DNA from: Antrodiella citrinella
Taxonomy: Eukaryota > Basidiomycota > Agaricomycetes > Polyporales > Steccherinaceae
DNA: 64,000 nucleotides
Reading direction: 5' to 3'
Assembly (NCBI GenBank): GCA_004802725.1
Contig: SGPM01000101.1
Coordinates: forward strand, 1 to 64,000
Shown here: positions 51,752 through 62,964 of the stretch, piece after piece
Position numbering within the stretch: the stretch's first letter is position 1
Layout of the letters: each line of letters begins with the position of its first letter
Program-made: the position numbers and the translations under genes
The notes under the pieces: generated by a model
Databases searched by the model: none
What the model was told of the DNA's origin: nothing
Seen by the model: only the letters and a program-made list of their open reading frames with translations

Positions 51752-53335
51752 ATGGAATCGCACAATGGATACGGAAGCACATCGTCGGCCAGCCTCGCAA
51801 CCCCGCCTCCAGTAATGGGCGACTCGGATAAGGTCATACGCACAAAGATCTTACTGCTTGGGCTACGGAGGTATGTCAACCTACACATTGTCATTGCGAG
51901 GTTGTTGTTTACGTTGGCTAAGGTCCGGAAAGACATCAATATACGAGCATCTCTTTAACGACCTACCTGCGAAGCAAACTTTCTACCTCGAGATGACCAC
52001 TAGGATTACGCGACACACCTATGAGTGCGTGTATTCTCGCATTTGCCTTCTGGTAACGGTCTGAGCGGTGTACACCAGCACAGCCATACCCCTGGAGATA
52101 TGGGATTGTCCCGGCAATATCAACCTGGAGAGTCTTGATGCTCCCCTGAATCAGTTCTCCTCCCTCATCTTCGTCATTGATATCCAGGTAGGTCTGTTCA
52201 TGGCGCATCCTGGTCAAGAGTGAACTCACATTGTATCGACAGGATTTGTACCAACAGCCAATTGAAAAGCTCGTCGACTATGTAATCACAGCTTATCATG
52301 AGAATCCGAACATGAACCTTGAGGTGTTCGTGCACAAGGGAGACGCATTGGCAGAGGACTACAAGTATGGTGCGCATGTTTCACATTTCGGAGTCAGTAT
52401 AACCCGGCGTGCTGATGCGATATTCCAGAAAACTTCTCGCATATTCAATCGCGTGTTCTGGATGAACTCGCCGACATATCCACAGAATACGGACAGATCA
52501 TGCTGAACTTCCACCTTACTTCTATATACGATCATTCTCTTCGCGAAGCCTTCTCGAAAGTTTTGCAGCGGCTGGTGTACTTCCTAGGTAATTATGAAGA
52601 CCTCATCAACGTATTCTGCGCGGTACGTGAGGTCGACTTCTCTCAATAGCGTTTCAGGCTGACGGTGAATCCTCATAGAATTCTTCGTCTATCAAGACAT
52701 TTTTATGTGATACCACGTCTCGTCTATACATCGCTACAGATTCCTCGCCAGTAGATCCGCAAGATTTTGGTCTCTGCGCTGATTACCTGCAGATGTTGAA
52801 CTCATTTGGAGCCTTATACTGGTGAGTAAGAGTGTCACGGCTCCGAGCCAAAGTCTGCTAAGATTTACATAGTTCTGTATCTGGAAGCCCTCCACGACAT
52901 AGACTTGTGGCGGCACCGCCTATCCCCTCACCCACTCCTTCCAACCCTGCCTCTCCGCCGGGTCCCTTGTCGGCTATATCTTCTGCTTCACAAACACCGA
53001 AAGTGCAAGTGTTTCCTATACCCTCGGGGTCTTCAACCCCTCCGTCACGCACATCGTCATCTGCATCGAGTTTCAAACCGGATCCATCGATAACAAGGAC
53101 TTACAAGCTGAAGAACTTGTTCTATCCGAGTGCCTCGACCTCTCTATCACCTGCTTCCAACAACGCCAGAACTCTCGCGTATTACTTGATCACGCCTCGC
53201 CTCGCTCTTCTGACACTCCTTCCGACCTCGGTGTTCGAAGAGAAGAGAGGTCTTGTGGAATATAATGTGGTCTTTCTACGACAAGGCGTGCAGGAGATAT
53301 GCGAAGTGGAAGAGGAGGCACGGAGAGGGGAATAA
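51752..53335 (+). CDS. GTR2: Rag-type small GTPase Gtr2 (RagC/D)
   Basis: Predicted 418-aa GTPase that pairs with Gtr1 on the vacuole to activate TORC1 when amino acids are present. Seven exons: 51752-51870, 51923-52024, 52079-52187, 52243-52369, 52429-52622, 52679-52821 and 52873-53335 (419 codons). The G1 loop is LLGLRRSGKTSIYEHLF with Lys43, of the RagC/Gtr2 type (LRRSGK). G3 is IWDCPGNINLESL, G4 region FVHKGDALAEDYKYENF (HKxD). The C-terminal roadblock-like part includes NFHLTSIYDHSLREAFSKVL and GLVEYNVVFLRQGVQEI. A Ser/Pro-rich insertion of about 90 residues (SPTPSNPASPPGP region) interrupts the C-terminal domain and is unusual. The first intron splits the P-loop between the two Arg and Ser codons. 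The start is the first ATG of the open frame. Confidence 0.93.
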
Positions 53336-53709
53336 GTGTCCGTCGTTCTATGTAGGTAACGTTCGTCTGTTCGTGTTTGACCGTCCTTTTAATACCATGT
53401 CGACGGCTTCTTTGCTATCCAGGACACTACTGCCTGGTTTCTTCTCACTGTCGGGGAACCGCGGCGATATGGAGGTGTCGGTTAGATAAGATGAGATCTC
53501 GATCGAGGGTTCATAGAGTGGTGGGAGCCTGAAGGTAAAAGCGTGTTCACCTCGAGTCTGTCAGCGTTCAACAAACATGCGCCGCCTCTCATCCACCGCG
53601 CCGTTGACACGAGCAGCACTGTTCATATGTCCTCTTTACGTCCCCACTTTCAAATTCTGCTTCAAACGACCTCGTCGTCGAGCCCCATCACTCTCTGGCA
53701 GTGTTCACC
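53336..53709. other. Intergenic region before the long disordered gene
   Basis: 374 bp holding the 3' end of GTR2 and the promoter of the next + strand gene. CT-rich just before the ATG at 53710. No separate gene seen. Confidence 0.45.
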
Positions 53710-55730
53710 ATGGCCGACCAGCACTCTACGAGAGTGAAGCGTAAACCACCTCCTTCGTTTCCGTACTCCTCTCGATATCCTGTTCCTGACCCAAGTGATC
53801 CATTCGCACCGCTGGCGGCATTGCGCGAACGGGCACACTCCTCGAATGTCGCTTTGGTCACACCTCCCGACAACCCATACACATCGAACCCGAGGATAGC
53901 TTCACCGGATGTAACCACTGAGTCCGGTCACTCGCATTATATCTTGCATCCTGACGCTCAGCCGTCGGACTACTCACACAGCACCACCAGCAATCATTAT
54001 ACTCCCAAGAACGGTGATGTCAGGACGACACCCAGCCGTCCTTGGTATCACCTGACGTCGGGGTACTTTTCAGAGGCTGCTAAACCACTACGTCCACCTC
54101 GTGCTAAAGGTCGGCCTGGCAGGGAGTCTGCTTCGTATTTCTCGGACGTTGACATCACATCAGATGTTATCCGTCAACAAGAGCTTCCCCGTCAACCTCA
54201 TCATCCTAACCTTGCACGGTCTGGAGCAGAGCCACAGAGGAGACAGATAGATGTATCTGCACAGAACAGAGGATCGGAATATCATTACCGCAGGCGGTCG
54301 AAGTCCGTCTTTGTTCTTCCTTCCAGCACTCCAGCCGCCAACACTGTTTCACCGAACATCAGTTCGCCGCCGCGGGCGGATCCGTCAAGACAGTACACCT
54401 ATGATGATCGTCAATCTCATGGGTATAGATTCAATGAATACGAACTTGAATTTGACCAGTCCCAGGATCGTCCGCAGGCATCTACAAAGAGGCATCCGAG
54501 CACTCGCTCCCGAGCCTCGACGAATTCAGATCGCAGTAAGCGACCTACGCCTCCCATGACTCCCGACGACACCCTTAGTTCTACGAGCGTCAGCCCTCGT
54601 GACCGGTCGACTACTCGTTCAACCTCCTCGTCACCGCCTCGTGCTCGCGAGATACCCCAGTCTCAGACAAAGACTCATGCGCCGTCTAAGCACAGACCGA
54701 GCAATATTCGCGTGGTTCGGGATCCGTTACCTAACGTGACACCTATCCAGGACACTCCTGCGAGTATCCACAGTTCGGATTTCCCCCTCCTGCTCCCTCC
54801 CTCGCCCCCTTCCATCCCACCTTCCCCTACTCCAGTTTCTTCCCCAGCGCCCAACAATATGCAACCTCATGCCCATGTCACACATGCCACACATGCCCCT
54901 ATGCCCCACACCGAATCTGAACCAGAAACACACCCTAGCCCAGAACCCATGAAGAGGAGGAGAGTCACGAGTATCGATAGCATGCGGAGGAGGCTTCGTA
55001 AGTCGCCTGCAACTATTACTGGCATTAGAGGGAAGATGATCTCAAACCCGACCCCGGTGGTCTCGTCGCCAGGACGCAAACCGTCGTTCGCGAGTGATTC
55101 TTCGGTTTCTGTTGGTCACGGAAACGAAGTCTCGTCTGTGAGTACTTCCGCCGCGCGAGGGGGACGGTTGGCTGTGACGCAGCCTAGTCAGCGTCTCAGA
55201 CCTGAGGAAGAAGTCAGGTCAGACACGAAGCCACCTCAGCAGATATTGTTGCCTAAGCCCAAGAAGTCGTTGAGCCATGTTGACCTGCATTTGAAGCCGT
55301 TGCCGAATCTGAGCCAGCAGGGAGTCTCGATGGTGGGGCCCAGCGGCAACATCAGCACGGCGAGCGCGATTGGTAACATTTCGCTACTTCGTCCTCCGGA
55401 GATGCGTGCGGCGACCAGGGACGACGACATCTCTGCCCCGTCAGACCAGGAAGTTCTCGTCCCACCACCCCGTATGTCGTCCATACCAGCAGCTGCTCGA
55501 GCAGAAACCCAGCACTTCCGGGCTTGGGGAAGGCACGTTACGCGTACGCCTGCGCAGGCACCCCGAAAGACGGTGTTCATTGCTCGTCAAGAGTCGTATG
55601 AGTCGGAGGTGGAGGATGAGTCTACGTTCACTGCACTCATCGCTTTGCGGGAGCTGTTGTCTCCATATCCACTTCCCTCTGCTTTAGATAATTTGCACAC
55701 CCGCCACGCTGAACCAGCGTCGGAGGAGCG

Positions 55731-55770
<40 letters not shown>

Positions 55771-58700
55771 TCAGGACAGGAACAGGACTATGTCATGACA
55801 GCCGAGCGTTCTCCCGATGTCATCGAGGACTATCTAGTTGAACCGGACCCTTCCCCTCCACAGACACCGGCCAAACCAGCTCTCAGGTATTCGCCAGTTC
55901 GTGTCAGAGCAGAGTCTCCTGCTCGCTTTGAGAAGCATGTCGCAGTCCAACGACGCTCTCCGTCTCCGGTCGAGGTGTTGACTCAGCATGCTAGCTCCGT
56001 TGAACGATTCCTGGCCACTCATCAACGCTCCGAATCACCTCCGGCAATGCCACGACCTTCCCCACCTCAGTATAGGTCGGAGTCGCCTGTTCCTAAGCGT
56101 GTATACGGGCCTCCACCTCGCTCTCAGTCTCCCATTCCGGTTGAGACGCAGACGCGGACGATCCAGCGACGTTCAGAGTCTCCAGTGCAAGTCCAAGCTC
56201 CTAAACGGGCGTACGGTCCTCAGCCTCGCTCTCAGTCTCCAATCCCGGTTGAGACACAGACGCAGGCGATCCAGCGACGTCCGGAATCACCAGTGCAAGT
56301 TCAACGTCCTGCCGCGGGGCCGATCCAGCGACGATCGGAGTCTCCGGTTTATCCTACCCGACCTCCAGCTACTCAACGACGGTCTGAGTCTCCTGTCCAT
56401 CCTCTTGCTCAACGACCTGCCTCGATACAGCGTCCAGAATCACCGGTTCGACCGACGCCAACCAGAGTGAACTCCGCTGATCAGGTTTCCCGAGCGGCTG
56501 TAGCTGTGAAACGATCGGAGTCTCCCATACCGTCGCGAGTCGCACGTCGTGCTGAGTCTCCTCCTCGTTCACGCTCAGAGTCCCCGGTGCCCCCCAGGGT
56601 GGCGTCTGCCCCTCGACGAGCAGAATCACCAGCTCAGATTGCAGAGGCCTCTCGTGCAGCACAGAAACGCTCTACATCGCCTGTCGAACCTTTGCGACGA
56701 CCTTCTCCGATTCCGCGCAAGTCAGGCCCATCTGCCGGGTCTGCAGAGAGACCTCCTGCTCCCATTCACAAGCGATCGGACTCTCCAGTCGAAGTTCAGG
56801 CTCCAGTTGCTACTCGACAGATGGTGTCGCGTCGTCGAGCTACGTCGCCTGAACATAGAGAACCTCCGCGTCGCGTCGAGCAACCTTCCACATCCCGATC
56901 GGTGCCTATCCCGTCTACTCGTCGTGTGGAAGCACCTGGACCACTGCCTCTTTCTCCACCGGTCCCGTACAAGGACGTGAGCCTTAGCCCGTTGCCGGTC
57001 TCTCCTCCACCTTTTAGAGCACTGTCTCCACCTCCCAGAGCTATGTCCCCCGTTCCACCTGACTTTGACAGCCCCCTACCGCCTGCTGCGTTCAGAGCAC
57101 CATCACCAGTTCCTCAGCCACAGAGACATCCCTCTGCCGAGAGGAAACAAGCCCCGAAGCGGGAAGGGTCCAAGGAGGAGAAGTCGGATTACTTGCCGGT
57201 GGCTCAGCTCCGTTCTCAACCACAGATGGCGAGCAAGACGCAGAGTGGGAGCGTCAGCAGTCGGCGCAAGCCTTCAGCACACTCGGAGACTCAGAGCGTG
57301 CAGTCACGCGCGCGGTCTGCTACTGTGACGTCGGAGACCTCGACTGTCGTTGCTCGTATCACGGAAGACAAGCTTCGCGATGAGATCGTACTGGAGGAAG
57401 AGATACCAGCTACACCGGCGAAGGACATCTTCTTCTCGTCTCCTGTCGCTCGTCCTCGCCGTCAGCGAACTGTGCCGTCTACGCCTGCTCTTGCATTATC
57501 GTCTCCTGTCCCGACGAGCCGCTCGCACCCGTACCCACCCAAGAAGGCCGAGAGCTATTCTCATTCATCTCGCTCGAAGGTCTCGGGTCGGACGCAGACG
57601 AAGTCTCCGACGGACTTTGATGGCAATGCGCTGGTGAGCCGAGAGCAGCTTGCACGCGCTGCTTCCATGACTGTCATCGCGCAGAACGGGCTGAGAGTGC
57701 GTTTGGTGACTTATTCAAGGACAGGAAGGCCATTGTTATCTTCATCAGGCATTTCTGGTACGCCTTTTGCTTTCTTAGTATTCCGGAGGGCAAGTGCTGA
57801 CGTTTTATTTTCTACTAGGTGTGCTATGGATCAGGACTACATGTATTCTATCGCGAAGAACGTGGACTCTGCTGCTTTGCGACGTGCTGGAACAGAGCTT
57901 GTGCTCATTGGCAACGGTGCTTCTGGGATGATCAAGTCCTACAGACGTTAGTTATCTTGCACCTTAATGAATGTTTTCCTTGCGTCTGATTTTCCCTTCC
58001 TCTAGATATCTTCCGTACACCATTCTCCATGTACACAGATCCTGGTTTGCGTATCTACAGCACCTTGGGCATGACTAAGCGGACGAACGACCCTGGTCCG
58101 GAGTTCGAGAAGGGCGAGTATGTAAGGCACGGGTTGGTCGGTGGCATCGCTATGGTGGTCCGGAACGCCTTGAAGGTTGGGATGCCGGTCTGGGAGAAAG
58201 GCGGTGAGAGTAGTCAGCTTGGTGGAGAGTTCATTTTCGGACCTGGGTGAGCAACTCGTCGATCATATCCTCGGCTCGTTGTACTGATGCTGTTTTGGTA
58301 CGTGCAGGATGTCGTGCTTGTATGCTCACCGCATGAAGTACACGCGAGACCACGCCCCCATCCTTGGCGTCCTCGCTGCGTCTGGTCTTCAAATCTACAC
58401 TACTGCCCACCAAGAGGACTCTCAGTCCACTCTAACCATCGACGACGAGGATCAGTGGATGCGCGATCGCGACAAGAGCCTCGACAGGAGGACCGCAGAA
58501 CGGGAGAGACGCAGGAGAGGCGAGCGGCCCGTAGTGCGCGAGGAGAGCGGGTGGAACGAGGACGACGTGGTCGCCCCGGATGGTGCGTCAGATAGCGGGA
58601 GTGCTAGTGTGAGTGGGAGCTGGGAGTTGAGTCCCAGACGTGATGCGAGGTCGCCAGATCCGTCAGAGAGGGCAGAGAGAACAGATAGGACGGAGAGGAC

Positions 58701-58968
58701 GGAGTCAGAGCGCGTGCGGTCAGGGAGCACACCAACGCGGGCTCGTCGGACTGGCACCAGACCTTCACGGAAGTTCAGACACGTATCGAACCCAGACCAT
58801 GGTGACGACTATCATCCGTATGCTCAAGAGAAGGAGAAAGAGGATGGAGAGATATGGAGGAGCGGGAGCACGAATGCACTTTCTCGAGAAGGGAGGTACG
58901 GGAGGAATGATGAGGCTTATATGCTCACGCACGATGCGTTGGCTTATTCTTTTGGTGCTTCTCGATGA
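53710..58968 (+). CDS. Long disordered protein with a C-terminal peroxiredoxin-like domain
   Basis: Exons: 53710-57757, 57819-57946, 58006-58246 and 58308-58968; about 1690 residues. The first 1300 or so residues are Pro/Ser/Arg-rich and lack any fold I recognise. They include a Glu-Gln run (about 55730-55770) and over a dozen RRSESPV-type repeats (about 55930-56700). Next comes an AhpC/TSA_2-type thioredoxin fold of the PRXL2/AAED1 class: FGDLFKDRKAIVIFIRHFWC, then AMDQDYMYSIAKNVDSAALR, ELVLIGNGASGMIKSYR, FSMYTDPGLRIYSTLGM and LGGEFIFGPG. A charged tail follows. The putative active Cys is in CAMD, so the second Cys of CxxC is Asp. The frame of the domain is offset by one base from the upstream frame at about 57701: GTGCG|TTTGGTGAC needs one more base. 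Either a base is missing in the assembly or the gene is broken here. Confidence 0.8.
55725..55771 (+). repeat. GAGCAG hexanucleotide repeat in coding sequence
   Basis: About seven units of GAGCAG encode an alternating Glu-Gln run inside the disordered part of the peroxiredoxin-like gene. Such in-frame hexamer repeats vary in length by slippage. Confidence 0.85.
55930..56700 (+). repeat. Coding repeat, RRSESPV-type units
   Basis: The protein carries over a dozen copies of R-R/S-x-E/S-S-P-V/I separated by 8-25 residues. One longer unit is duplicated almost exactly: the stretch ending PRSQSPIPVETQT, followed by IQRR and SPVQVQ, occurs twice at about 56115-56190 and 56223-56300. The DNA is also repetitive. 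SP sites next to Arg suggest a substrate for SR-type or cyclin-dependent kinases (inference). Confidence 0.8.
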
Positions 58969-59304
58969 TGTACTGTTATTTACTCACAGGCTTGCTCGCG
59001 GAGATTCTTAGGATCTTGTTTTCGTCTCGTATGTATATCAGCCAAAATTGTATCATGTAGTTCTAGTCATTTGAAATTCTCGTACCTGTCAACACACGCT
59101 TGACTCTTGCATCACTCTCACTCCAGCAGATATCTTCTGGGTCAACGTTGTGAAATGTAGAATGAGTTCATGACAGAGACCGGAAAGACAGTGATACAAC
59201 ATTTAGTAAACTGCTCTACGTACACACCAACCAATGACGTCGACGATATTGAAACAACCATGCAGGAGATACAATGATGTCTTGTAAATGCGTATGGGTA
59301 TAGA
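58969..59304. other. Convergent 3' region
   Basis: 336 bp between the stop of the peroxiredoxin-like gene (+) and the stop of eIF6 (-). No gene seen; it must contain both transcript ends. Confidence 0.45.
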
Positions 59305-60270
59305 TTATGCCCAGCTATCAATGAGGGAGTCGCGCATCTCGCCGATAACGGCAGAGGAGGTCTGTCCTTGCAGTTCTAGAGAAATTGCAATTAGCAACCG
59401 CTGCATTAAGTAGAAGGAGAATGACATACTGAATGTAGCCTCGATCACACTGATCTCTGTCGCTGTCGTGTCAAGACCGGTGAATGCACACCAATCGTTC
59501 ACTATCAACCCTGCGCCGATAACGTCCGAACCACGATTTACAGTTCCCGCCTGAGATTTTCACGCGTCAGCGACTTGCTGAGATAACTCGGAGGGAAAGT
59601 GAACGTACTACTAACGGGATTTGCAACAAGCTACTCAGCTCATCCTGATCCTGCACACTCGTTTTGGGATGCACCAATCCACCCTGGTTGGTGATCGCAC
59701 AGTAACTTCCGACCAAGACGTTGTCGGCGATCGTCTGTCGGAAAACTTCAACCTTGAGCACGTCCGCGATGATCTCCTCCGTTTCGCGGTCAACATCAGG
59801 GTGGACGAGGGCGACGTAATCATTGCATGCAATGACGTTACCCAGCGCTGACAGTCTCTCCTCTACGCGCTGAATGGCTACGGCTTCAGGTAGGGAGTTG
59901 CGGATGTGTTGTAGCTCTTGATCAGTTGTGGTTGCCGGGACTAGCAGGCCATGTCTGTTACCTGGAGCGATCCAGATAAGTCGCCGACACCGAAAGCTAG
60001 ACAAAGCGTGGACAAACCTGCTGTCAACCTGCCAATTATCCGCGTACCACCAATGGAGGTGTGTACGATCGGGACCACATCTCCTAGTTCGCTCTCGAAT
60101 GCGGAGTAAAAATTCGTGCTACCTTGGATAGCACATAGGCAGTAGCTATTCGTCAATTTGGCGAAGACACCAACATCGCTGCTATTCTCGAATTGAATAC
60201 CTGAGTTCGGGTAGATTCCGGTGAAATCATGTACGATGAGAAAAGTGAAAATTCACGTACGGGTAGCCAT
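59305..60270 (-). CDS. TIF6: Eukaryotic translation initiation factor 6
   Basis: Predicted 245-aa protein, exactly the usual length of eIF6. It binds the 60S subunit, is needed for its biogenesis in the nucleolus and keeps it from joining 40S too early. Exons: 60261-60270, 60018-60200, 59609-59961, 59430-59550 and 59305-59375. The first exon is only 10 nt (ATG plus seven bases). Conserved pentein-fold blocks are [83 protein letters not shown], and [20 protein letters not shown] with [14 protein letters not shown]. Start and all junctions are fixed by this strong conservation. The next gene starts 291 bp away on the other strand. Confidence 0.97.
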
Positions 60271-60561
60271 GATGGAGTAAAGCGATTCGACGATACTATG
60301 AAGTGTTTGTGAGGTTGTAAGTAGGGAGGAGGGACACCGCAGAGAACGTAGGCGGTGGTAGATGCAGATTGAAGACAAGCAGCAGGAACATTTTATCTGA
60401 GTCTCGTTTCCGCTTTTGGACGCCCTCGTGCTCGCATGCACTGTGCAGCCTGACGGGTCCGGTGGCGACTCGGACTCCTTCTACCCATACGACTCATCCT
60501 GACTACTATTTGGTCTTCCATCTATTCATCTCGAAACATCTCGAAACTATCTTAGACAGCC
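60271..60561. promoter_or_regulatory. Short bidirectional promoter, eIF6 / NDUFAF7
   Basis: Only 291 bp separate the two start codons, so both core promoters must lie here. No TATA box is evident in either orientation, as is usual for housekeeping genes. Confidence 0.55.
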
Positions 60562-62406
60562 ATGAGATATGTTGCACGGCTTTCGTTGACATGCAACGCG
60601 TTCCGGCCACGTTGGACCCAGTCATCGCGGAACCGGTGGATGCGAAACTATGCTACTGGAATTTCGGAGTCGAGTCTGGTCTCCGGCTCCCAATTGCCAC
60701 CGACAACGAGAATGGAACAGATAATTATGGACACTATCAAGGTGTGTAATGCCAAGCTAGACTACACGTGAAAGGTCGTGGCTGAAGTGCGTCATTGAAA
60801 GTCAACTGGCCCTATATCGTTTGCTACCTACATGCAAATGTGCCTATCGCATCCGACCCATGGATATTACATGAACCCGACCAATCCAGTATTTGGAGCA
60901 AAAGGAGACTTCATTACCAGTCCAGAAATTAGTCAGGTGTTTGGTGAAGTGCGTCGCTGTTCTGTTTCTAAACGGACATTCCGGAAAGCAAACCTAGTTC
61001 AAAAGTGTAGCTCGTTGGCGTCTGGTTGACCCACCAATATTCGCACTGCGCTTTGAGTAAACCTATTCGCATTGTTGAGTTGGGTCCAGGCCGAGGAACG
61101 TTAATGAATGACATGCTCAGAGTCAGTACCGTTTTGCAGCAATAGTCTGCCTGAACTGACCAGACGATTTGCACAGGTGTTGGGCACGTTCAAGCAAACT
61201 AAGGCAGCTGTGAAGGATATCCATTTGGTGGAGACAAGTGACTCCATGAAGGCTCTGCAAGAGCGAACATTACGGACCTTGGCTGAAGAGCGCGGTTGGC
61301 GGATCCACTGGCATACTTCGGTGGAAGAGATTCCACGAGACGTCGAAACGTTCACCATGGTCGTGGCACACGAGCTGTTCGATGCAATGCCATTCCATCT
61401 GCTGCAGGTACATTCGATTCCTTGCGTCATAGACCGGCATAGTTTGACCGCTATGAATAGAAAACACATCATGGATGGCAGGAAGTCTTGGTTTCTTTGA
61501 CTCCAGACCCTGCAAAACCAGTCATTCGCAGACCCTCGGATCTTGGACCCACGCGTACGCCTGCGACCCCCACCACTCACTCAAAGCCTTCTACTTCCCG
61601 CTTCCATCACGTCTTATCATCTTCGCCAACAGCTTCGGCCGCTCTCCTCGGCCTTTCGTCTACGCGGTTTCAAAAGCTACCTGTTGGCTCCCGTATTGAA
61701 GTATCGCCTGCGTCGTTTAAGATCGCACATCGTATTGGAGAGCTCATCAAGACAGATAATGGTCAACAAAGTCGTGGGTGTTCATTAATTATGGACTATG
61801 GCGGGGAACATGCTTTCGGAAGTTCATTCAGAGTAGGTCATCAATTATCAAGGAGGAAGGCTCTCACGGCACACTTCCTTCTCACTCACGCGCATTCTAT
61901 ACACTCAACTGATCCCCGGTCTCTAGGCATTCAAAAACCACAAGATTGTAGATGTTTTCTATCGTCCGGGAGAATGTGACTTGACCACCAACGTTGATTT
62001 CGGGTACCTAAAGGAAGCGCTTGCACCCAACGGTCAGTCTAGTCTGTGCAGTGACTTACAAGGTTCTGACCATCTTTCCCATACTCCTCATTGTCTGTGA
62101 CCTTCTGGTCCCCTCGCAACTACAATGTCTCACTCCAACTCGTCGTGGGATGCAGCTTTCCCGCTTGGCCCCCTGGATCAGGCCACATTTCTCTTGCGCA
62201 TGGGTCTGCAGGAGCGAGTGCGCAACTTGCAACAAGCTGCCAGTGGTCCGGGCCGAAGCGAAATTATAGCCAGCGCTGCTCAAAGACTAATTGACCCTAT
62301 AGGCATGGGGAGTCAGTACAAAGTCCTTGGAGTCACGGGCTACCAAAATCCTGGGCTTTCACAGGACGAACGAGCCACAGCGGGTTACCCTTTCTACAAC
62401 GTCTAG
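60562..62406 (+). CDS. Mitochondrial complex I assembly methyltransferase (NDUFAF7/MidA)
   Basis: Predicted 465-aa SAM-dependent enzyme. In animals NDUFAF7 dimethylates an Arg of complex I subunit NDUFS2 during assembly. Exons: 60562-60741, 60802-60948, 61011-61121, 61177-61407, 61461-61832, 61927-62032 and 62156-62406 (466 codons). An Arg-rich leader without acidic residues (MRYVARLSLTCNAFRPRW) looks like a mitochondrial presequence. The MidA core has FATYMQMCLSHPTHGYYM, FGAKGDFITSPEISQVFGE, and the SAM loop VELGPGRG (131-138). It continues with VAHELFDAMPFHLLQ, LIMDYGG, and VDVFYRPGECDLTTNVDFGYLKEA. A Pro/Ser/Thr-rich insertion near 61530-61620 is not typical. The last intron is long (123 nt) and its acceptor was chosen because only it gives GPLDQATFLLRMGLQERV in frame. 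Confidence 0.92.
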
Positions 62407-62895
62407 GTGTTAGTTACACCCATCGTGAGCACGCTCCCACTACTTCGCCGAGAAGATCGTGAACTCTGATAGGGCTCGCCGGCAACTATGGCAGATTCAT
62501 TTTATCACAGTGTCCGATGTTCTTCTGATAGTTGCCGGAATGACATGTGCTAGTGTCGTCTTTCACACCACTCCTGATCCTGAGGCGAGTGGCCACGGGA
62601 TGGGCCAATCTGATTCGTTTCTATTCACAAAAGGGGCACGTGTAGTATCCACTTCTCGCGGCTGTTCCAGCGAATTGAACAGAACAAACCCCCGCCGAAC
62701 TTCGAATGGCAAAGGAGAATCTAACTTGGTCTCGATCTCTCAGTGGCGTTTTCTCACCAGAACTCCCTGTTTGCAGTCTCATGTACCGCTATCTCACAGG
62801 ATATATTCGCTGTAAGCTCGGTACCATCTATCTCGCGAGCTGCAGCGGAGGTGTAGGCGCCACGGCGAGCTTCCTGAGAAGCGGTTGGAGGACAC
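62407..62895. other. Intergenic region
   Basis: Between two + strand genes. A 118-codon frame at 62459 has no recognisable feature and no good start; probably chance. Confidence 0.4.
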
Positions 62896-62903
62896 ATATA
62901 AGG
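62896..62903 (+). promoter_or_regulatory. TATA box of the NmrA-like gene
   Basis: CATATAAG about 65 bases upstream of the ATG at 62965. Similar in sequence and distance to the TATA elements of the genes at 41.5 and 43.5 kb. Confidence 0.5.
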
Positions 62904-62964
62904 TCAACTCTCCTACCTATCGCCTACAATCTCACTCGCCCTTCTGACCGTTCTGTCGCGATCC

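Noticed and set aside
62459..62815. A 118-codon + strand frame downstream of the NDUFAF7 gene
   Set aside because: No conserved features, and the NDUFAF7 C-terminus already ends as expected at 62406.
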